A stretch of 64,000 bases of DNA from an uncultured Flavobacteriales bacterium (GCA_943788775.1 CALSRO010000005.1:124001-188000), one strand, 5' to 3'. Counted from the first letter of the stretch, positions 40,780-51,000 are shown. A program made the numbers and translations. The notes: a model not told the origin generated them from the letters alone.

Positions 40780-43179
40780 ATGAGGGTTTTCCTTTGGTTG
40801 TTTTCGTTTATGTTTTGCGGACTGATATCCAATACAGTGGCACAATCTTATACGATAAGCGGTTTTGTGGAAGACGGGTCCAGTGGTGAGCGATTAATTG
40901 GTGCGAATGTATTTGACGCAAATACATTTGTGGGTACAACAACCAATGCCTACGGTTTTTACAGCATTACTTTGAAAGAAGGTGATTATGACATTCAAAC
41001 CTCATTTGTGGGCTTTGAACCTTTTAATCTTGCTATCAATCTCAAATCAGATACGAGTGTAAACATCAAATTGGGGGGTATGTTGGAATTGGATGCGGTG
41101 GAAATCACAGCGACTCAGTCAGAAAAGATTCAGGACGAATCTCAAATGAGCGTAATTGAAATTCCGATTGCAACCATCGAAAAGATTCCAACTCTATTGG
41201 GCGAAAAGGATGTTTTAAAGTCACTACAACTTCTACCGGGCGTGCAGAGCGGAAGCGAAGGTTCAAGCGGAATGTATGTGCGTGGTGGTGGTCCAGACCA
41301 GAACTTGATTCTTTTGGACGGTGTACCAGTGTACAATGCGACCCACCTCTTTGGTTTTTTCTCTGTTTTTAATACGGATGCAATTAATAGTGTGGAGTTG
41401 ATCAAAGGGGGCTTTCCTGCTCACTATGGAGGGCGACTGTCATCTGTTGTTGACATCAGAATGAAGGAAGGAAACATTAATGAATTCCATGGTTCTGGAT
41501 CGGTGGGGATTGTCGCTTCAAAGTTGACACTGGAAGGTCCAATTGTGAAGGACAAAGCATCATTTATCATCTCTGGTAGAAGGACATATATTGATCTTTT
41601 GGCAAGACCAATCATTAAAAGGCAATTTGAGCAAAGCGGGAGTAAAGGAGTGGCAGGCTACTATTTCTATGATTTGAATGGAAAAGTAAACTGGAAAATA
41701 TCAGATAAGGATCGGATTTATCTGAGTTCGTATTTTGGTGATGATCGTTTCTATTTTAATATTGAAGAATCCACTGATCTTTCAAATAATCAGACTATAC
41801 GTGATGACCTGGGAGCTAATTTGGGATGGGGAAATGTCACAACTGCGCTAAGATATAATCGAGTCATTAGTCAGAAATTATTCATGAACGTAACGGCAAC
41901 TTATAGTCGGTATAATTTCAATGTTGGCCAGTCGTTCGAGTCATATTCTGAACCTGCCGATCCATCCTATGCAGAAAACTTTGCCTTTGATTATTCCTCT
42001 GGAATTTATGATTGGTCAGGCCGCATTGACTTCGATTATATTCCGAGTCCGAATCATGTTATCAAGTTTGGAGCGGGCGACATCTATCACACATTTGTGC
42101 CTGGCATTTCAGTTTTCGATGCGTCCGTAGGTGGGTCAGGACAAATCGATACCACCTTTGGAGCGAAGAGCATTTTCGCACATGAGTACTTCACATATGT
42201 CGAAGATGATTTTAAATTGGGTGCTCGCTTCAAGATGAATCTTGGGTTACATTTTTCAGGATTTGTGACATCAACCGATCATTATTATTCATTACAACCG
42301 AGGGCTTCAGCTCGATATTTAATCAACGAAAACTTGAGTGTCAAAGCTTCCTACGCTCAAATGCAACAGTATATTCATTTATTAACCAATGGAACCATCG
42401 GGCTTCCAACAGATTTGTGGGTGCCTTCTACCTCGCAGGTCAAACCAGAGGATTCGAGACAAGTGGCTGTTGGTATTGCACAGACTATCCGGCAAAAATT
42501 TGAGGTGAGTGTTGAGGCTTATTATAAAACCATGACCAATTTGATTGAATACAAGGATGGTGCGAGCTTTTTTAGTGGTGGTGGAGATTGGGAAAGTCAA
42601 ATTGAGTCAGGCAAAGGCTGGTCGTATGGATTAGAACTATTCGTTCAAAAAAAGGTCGGAAAAACAGCTGGTTGGATTGGATATACGTTGAGTTGGACCG
42701 AACGACAATTTGATAATTTGAATTTTGGTGAGGCGTTTCCCTATCGATATGATCGAAGACATGATTTGAGTATTGTATTGACCCAAGAAATCACAAAGAA
42801 CATAGACTTTGCTGCTACTTGGGTTTATGGGACAGGAAACGCAGTGAGCCTTCCAACCGAACGATATGCTTCTCCCAGTTCAACTCTAAATGGCTTTTTC
42901 GGTGGAGAAATTGAATATTACGAAAGCCGAAATGGTTATAGAATGGCCAGCTATCATAGGATGGATGTTGGGATTAATTTTCATAAACAACGAAAATGGT
43001 GGGATCGAACCTGGAGCATTGGGGCATATAACGCCTACAGCAGAAAGAACCCATTCTTTTTGTACTTCGACACAAGTTACACGGTTGATGCCAATGGTAC
43101 AACTCAGCCCCAGCAACAGCTGGTTCAAGTCAGTCTATTTCCTGTAGTTCCATACATCAGTTATAGTTTCAAATTCTAA
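40780..43179 (+). CDS. TonB-dependent receptor with carboxypeptidase-like regulatory domain
   Basis: A 799-residue outer-membrane receptor. After the signal peptide (from ATG 40780; end near TVAQS) comes a CarboxypepD_reg-like domain (SGFVEDGSSGERLIGANVFD), then the plug (GSSGMYVRGGGPDQNLILLD, LIKGGFPAHYGGRLSSVVDI) and a ~22-strand barrel ending in SYSFKF. It imports an unknown ligand using TonB energy. The DUF4249 lipoprotein gene begins at the last base of its stop codon, a frequent Bacteroidota pairing. The GTG at 40747 is an alternative but poorer start. Confidence 0.92.
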   Translation: MRVFLWLFSFMFCGLISNTVAQSYTISGFVEDGSSGERLIGANVFDANTFVGTTTNAYGFYSITLKEGDYDIQTSFVGFEPFNLAINLKSDTSVNIKLGGMLELDAVEITATQSEKIQDESQMSVIEIPIATIEKIPTLLGEKDVLKSLQLLPGVQSGSEGSSGMYVRGGGPDQNLILLDGVPVYNATHLFGFFSVFNTDAINSVELIKGGFPAHYGGRLSSVVDIRMKEGNINEFHGSGSVGIVASKLTLEGPIVKDKASFIISGRRTYIDLLARPIIKRQFEQSGSKGVAGYYFYDLNGKVNWKISDKDRIYLSSYFGDDRFYFNIEESTDLSNNQTIRDDLGANLGWGNVTTALRYNRVISQKLFMNVTATYSRYNFNVGQSFESYSEPADPSYAENFAFDYSSGIYDWSGRIDFDYIPSPNHVIKFGAGDIYHTFVPGISVFDASVGGSGQIDTTFGAKSIFAHEYFTYVEDDFKLGARFKMNLGLHFSGFVTSTDHYYSLQPRASARYLINENLSVKASYAQMQQYIHLLTNGTIGLPTDLWVPSTSQVKPEDSRQVAVGIAQTIRQKFEVSVEAYYKTMTNLIEYKDGASFFSGGGDWESQIESGKGWSYGLELFVQKKVGKTAGWIGYTLSWTERQFDNLNFGEAFPYRYDRRHDLSIVLTQEITKNIDFAATWVYGTGNAVSLPTERYASPSSTLNGFFGGEIEYYESRNGYRMASYHRMDVGINFHKQRKWWDRTWSIGAYNAYSRKNPFFLYFDTSYTVDANGTTQPQQQLVQVSLFPVVPYISYSFKF

Positions 43180-44153
43180 TGAAAAGGTTAGTGAAATACT
43201 TGGTTGTGGCATTGTTCATAATAATGCAAGTGGGATGCGAAACCGTTGTGGACATCGAACTTCCAGAAAGGGATAGTCAACTCACATTGAACTGCCTGTT
43301 TAATTCATCTGAAAACATGAAGGTTACTGTGCATGCAAGCAAGGGCACACTAGAGGCTGGTGAATTAGAAGTGGTAAGAAATGCCACGGTTACAGTTACT
43401 GGCACTGATGGAACTATCGAAACAGTGAAAACGACAATCTTTGATCCAAAGAATTTTGCAGAGTATTATACCTTTTCATTCTTACCAAAGTCGGGAGTGA
43501 ACTATACCATCACTGCAAGCGCCCCAGGATTTAAAAATGTTCAATCCATAGGGTCTATTCCTGAGGCTACAGAAATTATAGCCGTTGATACGGCTACCGT
43601 AATTAACAAGGGATTTGAAGAAGGGCAAATCAACATAACCTTCCGCGATCCTGCAGAGAAGGGCAATTCTTATGAATTCAAATTTTATGCGCTGGTATAC
43701 AATATTGATACAATGGACGGCCAATTTGTTTTTGAACCAATCACACAAGAATTATATGCTTACTTCAGCGATGTCAACGACTTTTTTGGCGGAGATGGAA
43801 ACGAATTGCTAGTTACGGATGAACTATTTAACGGGCGTGAATACACACAACGTGTGAATTACGATTTTCAATTGCCCTATTTGGAGAGTGACACATTCGA
43901 TACTGCAGGATTTGAACCTGCATTATTCTTATCCGCTTATTTGATCACAGAGATGCGAACATTAAGCGAAGACTATTTCTTATTCCAATCGACATATAAC
44001 AAATACCTTTTTTCCTCAGGAGATCCATTCGCCCAACCGGTGCAGGTTTATGGAAATATTGAAAATGGTTTTGGAATTTTTGCCGGTTACAACTCTACAT
44101 TCGATACGCTGCAGATCAATCAGGGCTTATTTCCTTCGCCACTCGATCCTTAA
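43179..44153 (+). CDS. DUF4249 lipoprotein, partner of the TonB receptor
   Basis: A 324-residue lipoprotein with lipobox MQVGC (Cys at residue 20) and the DUF4249 start VDIELPERDSQLTLNCLFNS, followed by two beta-rich domains (ATVTVTGTDGTIETVKTT; YTITASAPGFKNVQSIGSIP). Family members accompany TonB receptors and probably act as surface lids or ligand binders, by analogy with SusD; this is not established. The ATG overlaps the receptor stop by 1 bp. The stop overlaps the convergent cystathionine gene by 4 bp. Confidence 0.85.
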   Translation: MKRLVKYLVVALFIIMQVGCETVVDIELPERDSQLTLNCLFNSSENMKVTVHASKGTLEAGELEVVRNATVTVTGTDGTIETVKTTIFDPKNFAEYYTFSFLPKSGVNYTITASAPGFKNVQSIGSIPEATEIIAVDTATVINKGFEEGQINITFRDPAEKGNSYEFKFYALVYNIDTMDGQFVFEPITQELYAYFSDVNDFFGGDGNELLVTDELFNGREYTQRVNYDFQLPYLESDTFDTAGFEPALFLSAYLITEMRTLSEDYFLFQSTYNKYLFSSGDPFAQPVQVYGNIENGFGIFAGYNSTFDTLQINQGLFPSPLDP

Positions 44154-45304
44154 GACATAGCGTTTTTCAAGTCATGGATCAAGTCATCGATATGCTCGAC
44201 ACCTACACTAAGTCTAATTAGTGAATCTGTAACTCCATTTTTCTCACGTTCCGCTTTTGGAAGTGCTGCATGAGTCATGGTGGCGGGATGTCCGGCAAGA
44301 GATTCTACCCCACCTAAAGATTCTGCCAGCGTGAAAACACGAAGTCTTGAAACCAAATTGAAGGCATCATCTAACTTATCACCCTTTAGTGAAAAGCTAA
44401 TCATACCGCCAAAACCACGCATTTGCTTTTTAGCCACATCATGGTTAGGGTGCGACTCAAAACCTGGCCAATAAACTTTGTCTACATAGGGGTGTGCTTT
44501 TAACCAATGAGCCACTTTTTCCCCGTTTTCACAATGTCTTTGCATTCTTAAATGCAGTGTTTTAATGCCTCTAAGTGCTAGAAATGAATCCATCGGGCCG
44601 CAAACAGCACCAACTGAGTTTTGTATGAAGGCGAGGTCATTTCTTAGTTCATCATCATTTAGGGCTAAAAACCCCATCACAACATCACTATGGCCCGCAA
44701 TGTATTTGGTAACACTGTGCATCACAATGTCGGCACCTAGATCTAGCGGATTTTGAAGATAGGGTGAGGCAAATGTGTTGTCAACCACTAGCAATAGATG
44801 GTGCTTTTTAGCCAAATTGGCAAAAGCTTCAATGTCAATGATATTCATTGTTGGGTTGGTAGGGGTTTCTAACCACAGCATCTTCGTATTTGCATTTATC
44901 AAAGGCTCAACGTCTGCCACGTTTTGCATACCTGCGAAGCGAAATTTCAAACCATATTGCTCGTGAACTTTTGTGAACAAACGATATGTACCACCATAAA
45001 GATCATTGGTGCTAATAATCTCTGCACCCGGTTTTAACAATCGCATGCACGCGTCAATTGCCGCCAATCCACTTCCAAAAGCAAGTCCGTGTTTTCCATT
45101 TTCTAAGGCAGATAAGTTCTTTTCGAGCACATGTCTGGTTGGATTCTGTGTGCGACTGTATTCATATCCTTTATGCACACCTGGACTTGATTGAGCATAT
45201 GTTGTAGTTTGGTAAATTGGGGTCATGATTGCACCCGTAGCCTTATCTGGTTCAATACCTGCATGTAAGGCTTTTGTCTCGAATTTATATTCATCGTTCT
45301 GCAT
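44150..45304 (-). CDS. Cys/Met-metabolism PLP enzyme (cystathionine gamma-synthase/lyase)
   Basis: A 384-residue PLP enzyme of the Cys/Met family. It has YEYSRTQNPTRHVLEKNLSA, the PLP-binding Asp in LLVVDNTFASPYLQNPLDLG, and the Schiff-base Lys in VMHSVTKYIAGHSDVVMG. The C-terminal SLGGVESLAGHPATMTHAAL motif is typical of cystathionine gamma-synthase and gamma-lyase. Sequence alone does not decide between synthase (MetB) and lyase. It is a single-gene unit, divergent from the MtfA-like gene, with -7-like TACATTCG on the minus strand at 45309-45316. Confidence 0.9.
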   Translation of the reverse strand: MQNDEYKFETKALHAGIEPDKATGAIMTPIYQTTTYAQSSPGVHKGYEYSRTQNPTRHVLEKNLSALENGKHGLAFGSGLAAIDACMRLLKPGAEIISTNDLYGGTYRLFTKVHEQYGLKFRFAGMQNVADVEPLINANTKMLWLETPTNPTMNIIDIEAFANLAKKHHLLLVVDNTFASPYLQNPLDLGADIVMHSVTKYIAGHSDVVMGFLALNDDELRNDLAFIQNSVGAVCGPMDSFLALRGIKTLHLRMQRHCENGEKVAHWLKAHPYVDKVYWPGFESHPNHDVAKKQMRGFGGMISFSLKGDKLDDAFNLVSRLRVFTLAESLGGVESLAGHPATMTHAALPKAEREKNGVTDSLIRLSVGVEHIDDLIHDLKNAMS

Positions 45305-45369
45305 ATCGCGAATGTATAATTCGGCATTTGGATAACTGATGATTCTCTACGAGTTGCATCTTTGAGCAT

Positions 45370-46239
45370 ATGTCTGTGGTTGTCATACTCATAGTTGCAG
45401 CACTTGGTTTTGCTATTGTATACTACAAATTCCAAAAACCTTGGAAAGAGGTTGATACACCCTTTCCAAAGCAATGGCGATTGATTTTAGTCGAGAAGGT
45501 CAATTTTTACAATGCATTGAATAGTCATGAAAAGAGTCAATTCGAGCACCGAGTTCACGAATTTCTGCTAAACCATCGGGTGACTGGTGTTAGTGTGAAA
45601 ATCGATGAAGTGGATAAGGTTTTGTGTGCGGCAAGCGCGATCATTCCCATTTTTCGATTTCCCGAATGGCGATACACCAATCTTGTCGAAGTGTTGATTT
45701 ATCCAAACCACTTTGATGACCAATTTAACACGGAAGGAGAAGAGCGTAATATTCTAGGAATGGTGGGCACGGGTTATATGGAGGGGAAAATGATCTTATC
45801 TCAAATGGCATTGCATAAGGGATTTGAAAACTCAACAGACAAGCGAAATACAGCCATTCATGAATTCATTCACCTGATTGATAAAATGGACGGAACCGTT
45901 GATGGTATTCCATCCGTTTTGATGCAGAACCAATCGAGCATTCCCTGGCTATCGTTAATTCATGATAAAATGGATGAGATTCACAAGGACAAATCTGATA
46001 TTGATCCTTATGCGGGCACGAGCAAATCTGAGTTTCTGCCAGTTGTTAGTGAATACTTTTTTGAACGCCCTAAGTTACTGGCATCAAAGCATCCAAGGCT
46101 ATATGAAGCGCTTGAGGCCTTTTTTAATCATGAAATGGACAAGCGTTCGTTGCAAGTAAAAAAGCATGTCATTCGAAGAAATAGTCCCTGCCCATGTGGC
46201 AGTGGCGAGAAGTTCAAACACTGTTGTTTGGATGATTAG
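45370..46239 (+). CDS. MtfA-like zinc peptidase with C-terminal SEC-C domain
   Basis: A 289-residue protein. An N-terminal membrane helix (VVVILIVAALGFAIVYYKF) is followed by an M90/MtfA-type peptidase with the zinc motif HEFIHLID (residues ~161-168) and the third-ligand region further on (EFLPVVSEYFFERPKLL). The last ~25 residues are a SEC-C zinc finger (RRNSPCPCGSGEKFKHCC), as in SecA and other proteins. MtfA of E. coli is cytosolic and lacks both additions. The SEC-C may bind ribosomes or partners. Substrate unknown. Confidence 0.85.
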   Translation: MSVVVILIVAALGFAIVYYKFQKPWKEVDTPFPKQWRLILVEKVNFYNALNSHEKSQFEHRVHEFLLNHRVTGVSVKIDEVDKVLCAASAIIPIFRFPEWRYTNLVEVLIYPNHFDDQFNTEGEERNILGMVGTGYMEGKMILSQMALHKGFENSTDKRNTAIHEFIHLIDKMDGTVDGIPSVLMQNQSSIPWLSLIHDKMDEIHKDKSDIDPYAGTSKSEFLPVVSEYFFERPKLLASKHPRLYEALEAFFNHEMDKRSLQVKKHVIRRNSPCPCGSGEKFKHCCLDD

Positions 46240-46249
46240 TCGAGGGAAA

Positions 46250-47347
46250 TTACTTTGATTTTTTAAAACTGATCAACTTTCTTCCTAAGTAGGTTCGTTG
46301 AATCCACCTGGGGAGTATGATGGCGCCCATAACCAAGTATGGATAATAGGTCATGAATCTCCAAACAACCGCCACGGTCAACGTTAAACCTACAGGAGCA
46401 ATGAATTGCTGAAGGAATCCCTCAAATGCAATTTCGGCTACGCCAGCTCCGCCAGGGGTAGGTGAAATGAGCAAGATAACCCACATGACCAGCTGACGAG
46501 CATATATCAAGAAATGTTCAGCAATGCTTATATCTACAATGGTGAAGGCCAAAATGATAAAGTTCACTACCCAAAAGCGTGCAGTCCAACTGAGAAAGGT
46601 GGCAGTAAATGCTTGAACCCAAAAACTAAATGGCTTTGATTTTAGTTCACCGCTGGTTATTACTAGGTCATCACCAGTTTCAATAGCTCCTTGTTTCCAA
46701 CGATCCAAAAGGCGAGTCGAAAACACTCGAATAAGTAAGTTTCTAGCCCCCTGTGGGAAACGAAAAATCGCGAGGTAAATCGCTGTGATTAGGAATAGTA
46801 TAAATACATATCCAACAATAAATATTTCACGGGCTCCGAGCTCAAATCCGAAAAATGTACTCTGCATTTCCATAGGGAAAAGCGTGCTCCAACCCACAAA
46901 TATTAACAGAAGCGGAACCATTAACACATAAAAAAGCTCATCTAAAAAAGCAGTGATCATAACGACTGCAGTGCTTCGACCCAACGAAATTTTTTCTCGG
47001 TTCACTATAAAAATGGCCACACTTGATCCTCCAACAACCGAAGGAGTAATGCTCGATGCAAATTCCCAGAGCATGATTACTTCAAAGGCTTGTCGCCAGT
47101 TGAGTTTTTTGTCTGTGAGTATGCGAATGCGAATCATGTAGCCAATATCGCGCAGAGCAACCATAATAAGCGCTACTCCCAGCCAGCCCGTGGTGTGCCA
47201 CTCCCAAGAGAATACCTCGAGGGCTTCCTTTTGGTTTTGAAAATCACGATACAAGAACCACGCAACTATAGCTAGACCAATGCCAATAGGTATGAAAACC
47301 TTTTTGGGGTCCGAGAGTTGTCTTATTGGATTTGATCGCTTCGCCAT
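46250..47347 (-). CDS. UPF0104/lysylphosphatidylglycerol synthase-like transmembrane protein
   Basis: A 365-residue inner-membrane protein with about eight transmembrane helices and the family markers EFASSITPSVVGGSSVAIFI near residue 90 and LLISPTPGGAGVAEIAFEGF near residue 290. The family corresponds to the flippase half of MprF without its synthetase domain; a role in lipid flipping or translocation is likely, and the lipid is unknown. It converges on the MtfA-like gene with a 10 bp gap. Confidence 0.82.
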   Translation of the reverse strand: MAKRSNPIRQLSDPKKVFIPIGIGLAIVAWFLYRDFQNQKEALEVFSWEWHTTGWLGVALIMVALRDIGYMIRIRILTDKKLNWRQAFEVIMLWEFASSITPSVVGGSSVAIFIVNREKISLGRSTAVVMITAFLDELFYVLMVPLLLIFVGWSTLFPMEMQSTFFGFELGAREIFIVGYVFILFLITAIYLAIFRFPQGARNLLIRVFSTRLLDRWKQGAIETGDDLVITSGELKSKPFSFWVQAFTATFLSWTARFWVVNFIILAFTIVDISIAEHFLIYARQLVMWVILLISPTPGGAGVAEIAFEGFLQQFIAPVGLTLTVAVVWRFMTYYPYLVMGAIILPRWIQRTYLGRKLISFKKSK

Positions 47348-47363
47348 CGCAGCCGTGAAAATC

Positions 47364-47371
47364 TACTTTTG
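47364..47371 (+). promoter_or_regulatory. -7 promoter element TACTTTTG
   Basis: Exact match to TAnnTTTG, 25 bp upstream of the GTG at 47397. No TTTG is at normal -33 distance (the nearest is 29 bp upstream). Confidence 0.35.
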
Positions 47372-47396
47372 TAAGCGAACTACAAGAACCAAAAGC

Positions 47397-47747
47397 GTGA
47401 AAAAAATATACCACCTGAGCTCATGCAACACATGTCAGCGTATTATGTCGGAAACAGGTACCGATGGATTCGAGGTAATTGATGTGAAAGAGAAGATTAT
47501 TTCCGAGTCAGATTTAGACTTTGCCAAAAGCCAAATAGGTTCATATGAAGACATGTTCAACAAGCGCGCGATTAAGTACCGCCAAGATGGTTGGAAGGAA
47601 AAAGACCTAAGTGATGATCAATTTAAAGAGTTGATCTTAACGGAGTATACCTTCCTGAAGCGGCCGATATACTTTATCGATGAAGAGGTATATGCTGGAA
47701 ATGCGAAAAAGACCGTGGAGGCCATCAAATCTAAACTGAGTGAGTAA
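47397..47747 (+). CDS. ArsC/Spx-family thioredoxin-fold protein
   Basis: A 116-residue ArsC-family protein. The GTG at 47397 gives the natural beginning VKKIYHLSSCNTCQRIM, with the redox motif C-N-T-C near residue 10; RPIYFIDEEVYAGNAKKTVE closes the fold. It could be an arsenate reductase or a Spx/MgsR-like regulator; no arsenic genes are nearby, so I leave it open. The GTG start of the DMT transporter overlaps its end by 8 bp. Confidence 0.8.
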   Translation: MKKIYHLSSCNTCQRIMSETGTDGFEVIDVKEKIISESDLDFAKSQIGSYEDMFNKRAIKYRQDGWKEKDLSDDQFKELILTEYTFLKRPIYFIDEEVYAGNAKKTVEAIKSKLSE

Positions 47748-48654
47748 GGTATTGCAAGCACACATCGTGCTTTTTGTTGTTGGCGCATTTTACGCGATTA
47801 ATTACATCGTTGCGAAGGATATAATGCCAACCTATATAGGGCCAAGCGGATTCATATTTTACCGGGTTTTTATAGCCACTATATTATTTTGGATCGTACA
47901 TAGATTCATTTCTAAGGAGAAAATTCAAAGAGAAGATTACCCAAGGTTCATTCAGTGCGCATTGTTTGGGGTGGCCATGAATCAGTTGTTTTTCTTTAAT
48001 GGATTGAATCTCACAACAGCTATCAACGCATCCGTAATCATGACCAGTAATCCGATTTTAGTATTACTCGCATCGGCCGTGATACTCAAGGAGCGGATCA
48101 CTCCTGCCAAAACCATCGGAGTCACCATGGGAGTGGTTGGTGCGGTATTGCTCATCGTGCTTCCCGTCATACTTGGCATGTCGTCCATGGATTGGAAACA
48201 AGGCGACTCGCTGGGCGACTTTATGATTTTTGTGAACGCGCTCAGCTACGGGTTGTACTTGATAAGTGTCAAACCATTGATGGCCAAATACGAAGCAATG
48301 ACTGTAATCAAATGGGTCTTCTTATTCGGATGCGTTATGGTGCTTCCCTTTGGATATAGCCAGGCTTTGGTGGTAGATTGGACTGCGATGCCAACCGAAA
48401 TACTATTAGGGTTTGCCTATGTGATCATATGCGTCACCTTTTTGGTTTATTTCCTCAATGTATTTGCCATGAAAACGGTGAGTCCATCTGTGGTCAGTGC
48501 TTATATCTATTTGCAACCGGTACTTGCTGGTGCGTTGAGCATAGGGTTAGGCAAAGAAAAACTCCACTGGATACAAATACTGGCTGCAGCACTCATATTC
48601 GGTGGAGTCTATTTAGTAAGTATTCGAAAGTCGCCTTTAGCGAATAACGATTGA
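47740..48654 (+). CDS. EamA/DMT-superfamily transporter
   Basis: A 304-residue permease with ten transmembrane segments in two EamA repeats. Markers are NGLNLTTAINASVIMTSNPI in the first repeat and PSVVSAYIYLQPVLAGALSI in the second. It likely exports or imports small metabolites; the substrate cannot be predicted. It starts with GTG inside the end of the ArsC/Spx gene, so both are co-expressed, and its end overlaps the convergent M43 gene by 18 bp. Confidence 0.85.
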   Translation: MSKVLQAHIVLFVVGAFYAINYIVAKDIMPTYIGPSGFIFYRVFIATILFWIVHRFISKEKIQREDYPRFIQCALFGVAMNQLFFFNGLNLTTAINASVIMTSNPILVLLASAVILKERITPAKTIGVTMGVVGAVLLIVLPVILGMSSMDWKQGDSLGDFMIFVNALSYGLYLISVKPLMAKYEAMTVIKWVFLFGCVMVLPFGYSQALVVDWTAMPTEILLGFAYVIICVTFLVYFLNVFAMKTVSPSVVSAYIYLQPVLAGALSIGLGKEKLHWIQILAAALIFGGVYLVSIRKSPLANND

Positions 48655-51000
48655 TTTGGTCTGAATAGTTCCCGAGGATTCAACTTGCATAAAGTATACT
48701 CCAGAACTTAAATCGGTTCCAACAACGAATGAGTTGTTATTGATGTTTTTTTGCATCCAAACCATGCGCCCCGTGTAATCCATGATGGATATTCCATCAA
48801 TATTCGAGCTTGAACTTACTGTGAATGTTCCATTGGATGGGTTTGGAAATACGTTTACAATAGTCTGTTCTACTTTTTGAATGCCGACTCCAGACTCACT
48901 TACAGTGAAACTCCAAACATCACTCCAATCGCTGGTTGACCCACTTTGGTCGTAATGAACTCTCCAATAATATGTACTTCCAAGCTCTAAATCCTCAGCT
49001 AAGAATTCGGTATCGTTACCATTTGGCTCAATAGTTTCGAAGGCCTTGGTTCCGGTTATTTTATCTTGACTGTCAAAAGTTTGTACAACATCTAATTCGT
49101 ATTCGTAGCTATTCACATATCCTGCAGATTTCCAGTCTAGTAAAACATCCTTGGCCATTCCTTGCTTTCCATTTTCTGGAGCACGGAGTAAGAGTTCGCC
49201 ATTGAATGTTCCATTCACTGAAAAGTCATCTATGTAAAGGTTGTTACCACCCACACCAGTAAAACTGAATTTGAAAATCACTCCTTCCTGCATGAAAGAT
49301 TGGTTGTTGATTGTGACCGTAAAGTCGTTCCATTCACTTTGGTCAGCAGGAACAAATGGCGTTGCCACTGGACTTGTTACCGATTGAAGTTGGGTAGTTG
49401 ATCTCGACCAAACCAAAGCCCAAGTCTCCCCACAATCGCTGCTACCATAAACTCGCAGAAATACACTGTTCGCTCCAGTCGATCTCGCGAAGGCCTCCTT
49501 AAATGAAATATTCACGCTGCTGAAGGTAGACAGATCATAACTCTGCGTTATCAGCTCATCTGTGCGATTACCACACTTGCCGTAATTGTCAATTTTTAAT
49601 GATTTCTCACCTGTATAAGCCGCTTCAATCGTGATTTTCCATCCGTATTCGTCATTGTCAATATTGTCGTCAAGCCACTTATCGGAAGGTAAACTTACAG
49701 CGTCTTCTAATCCGTCAGTATATGGTGCAAATTGACCTTCTGATGACAGAACAAAAACCTTCTTCGTGGTTTGCGCTGTGTTCGTATCATCTATCGCTGT
49801 GTATGCTACGTCATATAAACCAGCATAGGGAAAGAGCACTTCAGGATTTGGATCAGTTGAGGTGGGAGGAATAGCTTCACCACCAAATTCCCAAGAAGAC
49901 GCAACTCCTGTATTTAGAGAAGCATCCGAGAAAATTACTGGCTCAAACTGACATATTAACTCTACGTCCGTTGTGAAGTCAGCTTGCACCAATCCGACCA
50001 CTCCGGTAGCAATGAGGTTTTCCTCACTTACTAAATCTTCCAATCGGTTGACCGTTTCCAAAGTGGCGATCATTCGATCCTTTTGCCCTTCGCTGAACAT
50101 GTTTTGACAGCTGTTATAGCTCATGTAGTTTTCGATTTGATCGGGTGTTCCATTCGGATAAGGTGAATTACCACTGGCATCGTTACTGCAAGTATTGGTT
50201 GTAGAACTGCAGTTGTATGTTGCACCGGCCGCTGGTGGGGTGTCACAAACATCATCGCCTGAAAAGGCACAATTTCCGCCACACCCATCTTGAAATGTGT
50301 GGAATAAATTTAGACAATGACCAATTTCATGAGTTACAGTGCGGCCATCTGCAGTGGATGTTCCAATCGTTCCAAACGCATCATTGCGCACTACTAAACC
50401 GTACGTGTTCCAAGATCCAGAACCTGGAAATTGAGCATAACCCAATATGATTCCACCGCCACTAGTAAAATTGTAAATGGATTCTACAATCCAAATATTC
50501 ATGTACATATCACTCGGCCAATAGCTGATTGACTTCACGTTATTCTGAGCATCTACTGCCTGAGATGTTTCGGTTCGAACAACACCGTTGGTGGGATCTC
50601 CATCAGGATCTAATCGAGCGAGTCTAAATTCGATGCCTGCGTCAGCAGCGTATTCGTCAAATGGACTTCGCGTTTGATTTGTGTCAGGATTTTTTCGATT
50701 GAAATCCTCATTTAAAATTCGAATTCCGTCATTGATCTGAGACATAGAGATGTTACCATCACAGGTGCTGTACAAAACATGCACAACCACAGGGATAATG
50801 AACTTTTCATCCGCTCGGCTAGCACCCCGATTCACAATATATTCGCTTAACTCTTGACGTTGCTGTTCAAAAGCAGCTCTGTTTTCAGGACTTTGATTTA
50901 GGTATTGTTCTAAGTGCTCATCAGTCGCACAACCATAATCTTGGGCTAAAGCCCCCATGCTTAAACACCCCAAAAGGGCGATCATCAATCTTTTCTTCAT
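48637..51000 (-). CDS. M43-family zinc metalloprotease with PKD and T9SS sorting domains (copy 2)
   Basis: A 787-residue secreted pappalysin-type (M43) protease. Signal peptide (to MGALAQDYGC), catalytic domain with HEIGHCLNLFH (Asn in place of the usual Gly, which is seen in this family) and the Met-turn NYMSYNSCQ, a PKD domain (SWEFGGEAIPPTSTDPNPEV), a MAM/jelly-roll-like module and a fibronectin-like part, then the sorting domain (VFPNPSNGTFTVSSSSN; SSGVYFMQVESSG). It is likely secreted through T9SS to degrade extracellular protein. It lies 12 bp behind a paralogue with the same architecture, in one operon. Confidence 0.9.
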   Translation of the reverse strand: MKKRLMIALLGCLSMGALAQDYGCATDEHLEQYLNQSPENRAAFEQQRQELSEYIVNRGASRADEKFIIPVVVHVLYSTCDGNISMSQINDGIRILNEDFNRKNPDTNQTRSPFDEYAADAGIEFRLARLDPDGDPTNGVVRTETSQAVDAQNNVKSISYWPSDMYMNIWIVESIYNFTSGGGIILGYAQFPGSGSWNTYGLVVRNDAFGTIGTSTADGRTVTHEIGHCLNLFHTFQDGCGGNCAFSGDDVCDTPPAAGATYNCSSTTNTCSNDASGNSPYPNGTPDQIENYMSYNSCQNMFSEGQKDRMIATLETVNRLEDLVSEENLIATGVVGLVQADFTTDVELICQFEPVIFSDASLNTGVASSWEFGGEAIPPTSTDPNPEVLFPYAGLYDVAYTAIDDTNTAQTTKKVFVLSSEGQFAPYTDGLEDAVSLPSDKWLDDNIDNDEYGWKITIEAAYTGEKSLKIDNYGKCGNRTDELITQSYDLSTFSSVNISFKEAFARSTGANSVFLRVYGSSDCGETWALVWSRSTTQLQSVTSPVATPFVPADQSEWNDFTVTINNQSFMQEGVIFKFSFTGVGGNNLYIDDFSVNGTFNGELLLRAPENGKQGMAKDVLLDWKSAGYVNSYEYELDVVQTFDSQDKITGTKAFETIEPNGNDTEFLAEDLELGSTYYWRVHYDQSGSTSDWSDVWSFTVSESGVGIQKVEQTIVNVFPNPSNGTFTVSSSSNIDGISIMDYTGRMVWMQKNINNNSFVVGTDLSSGVYFMQVESSGTIQTKSIVIR

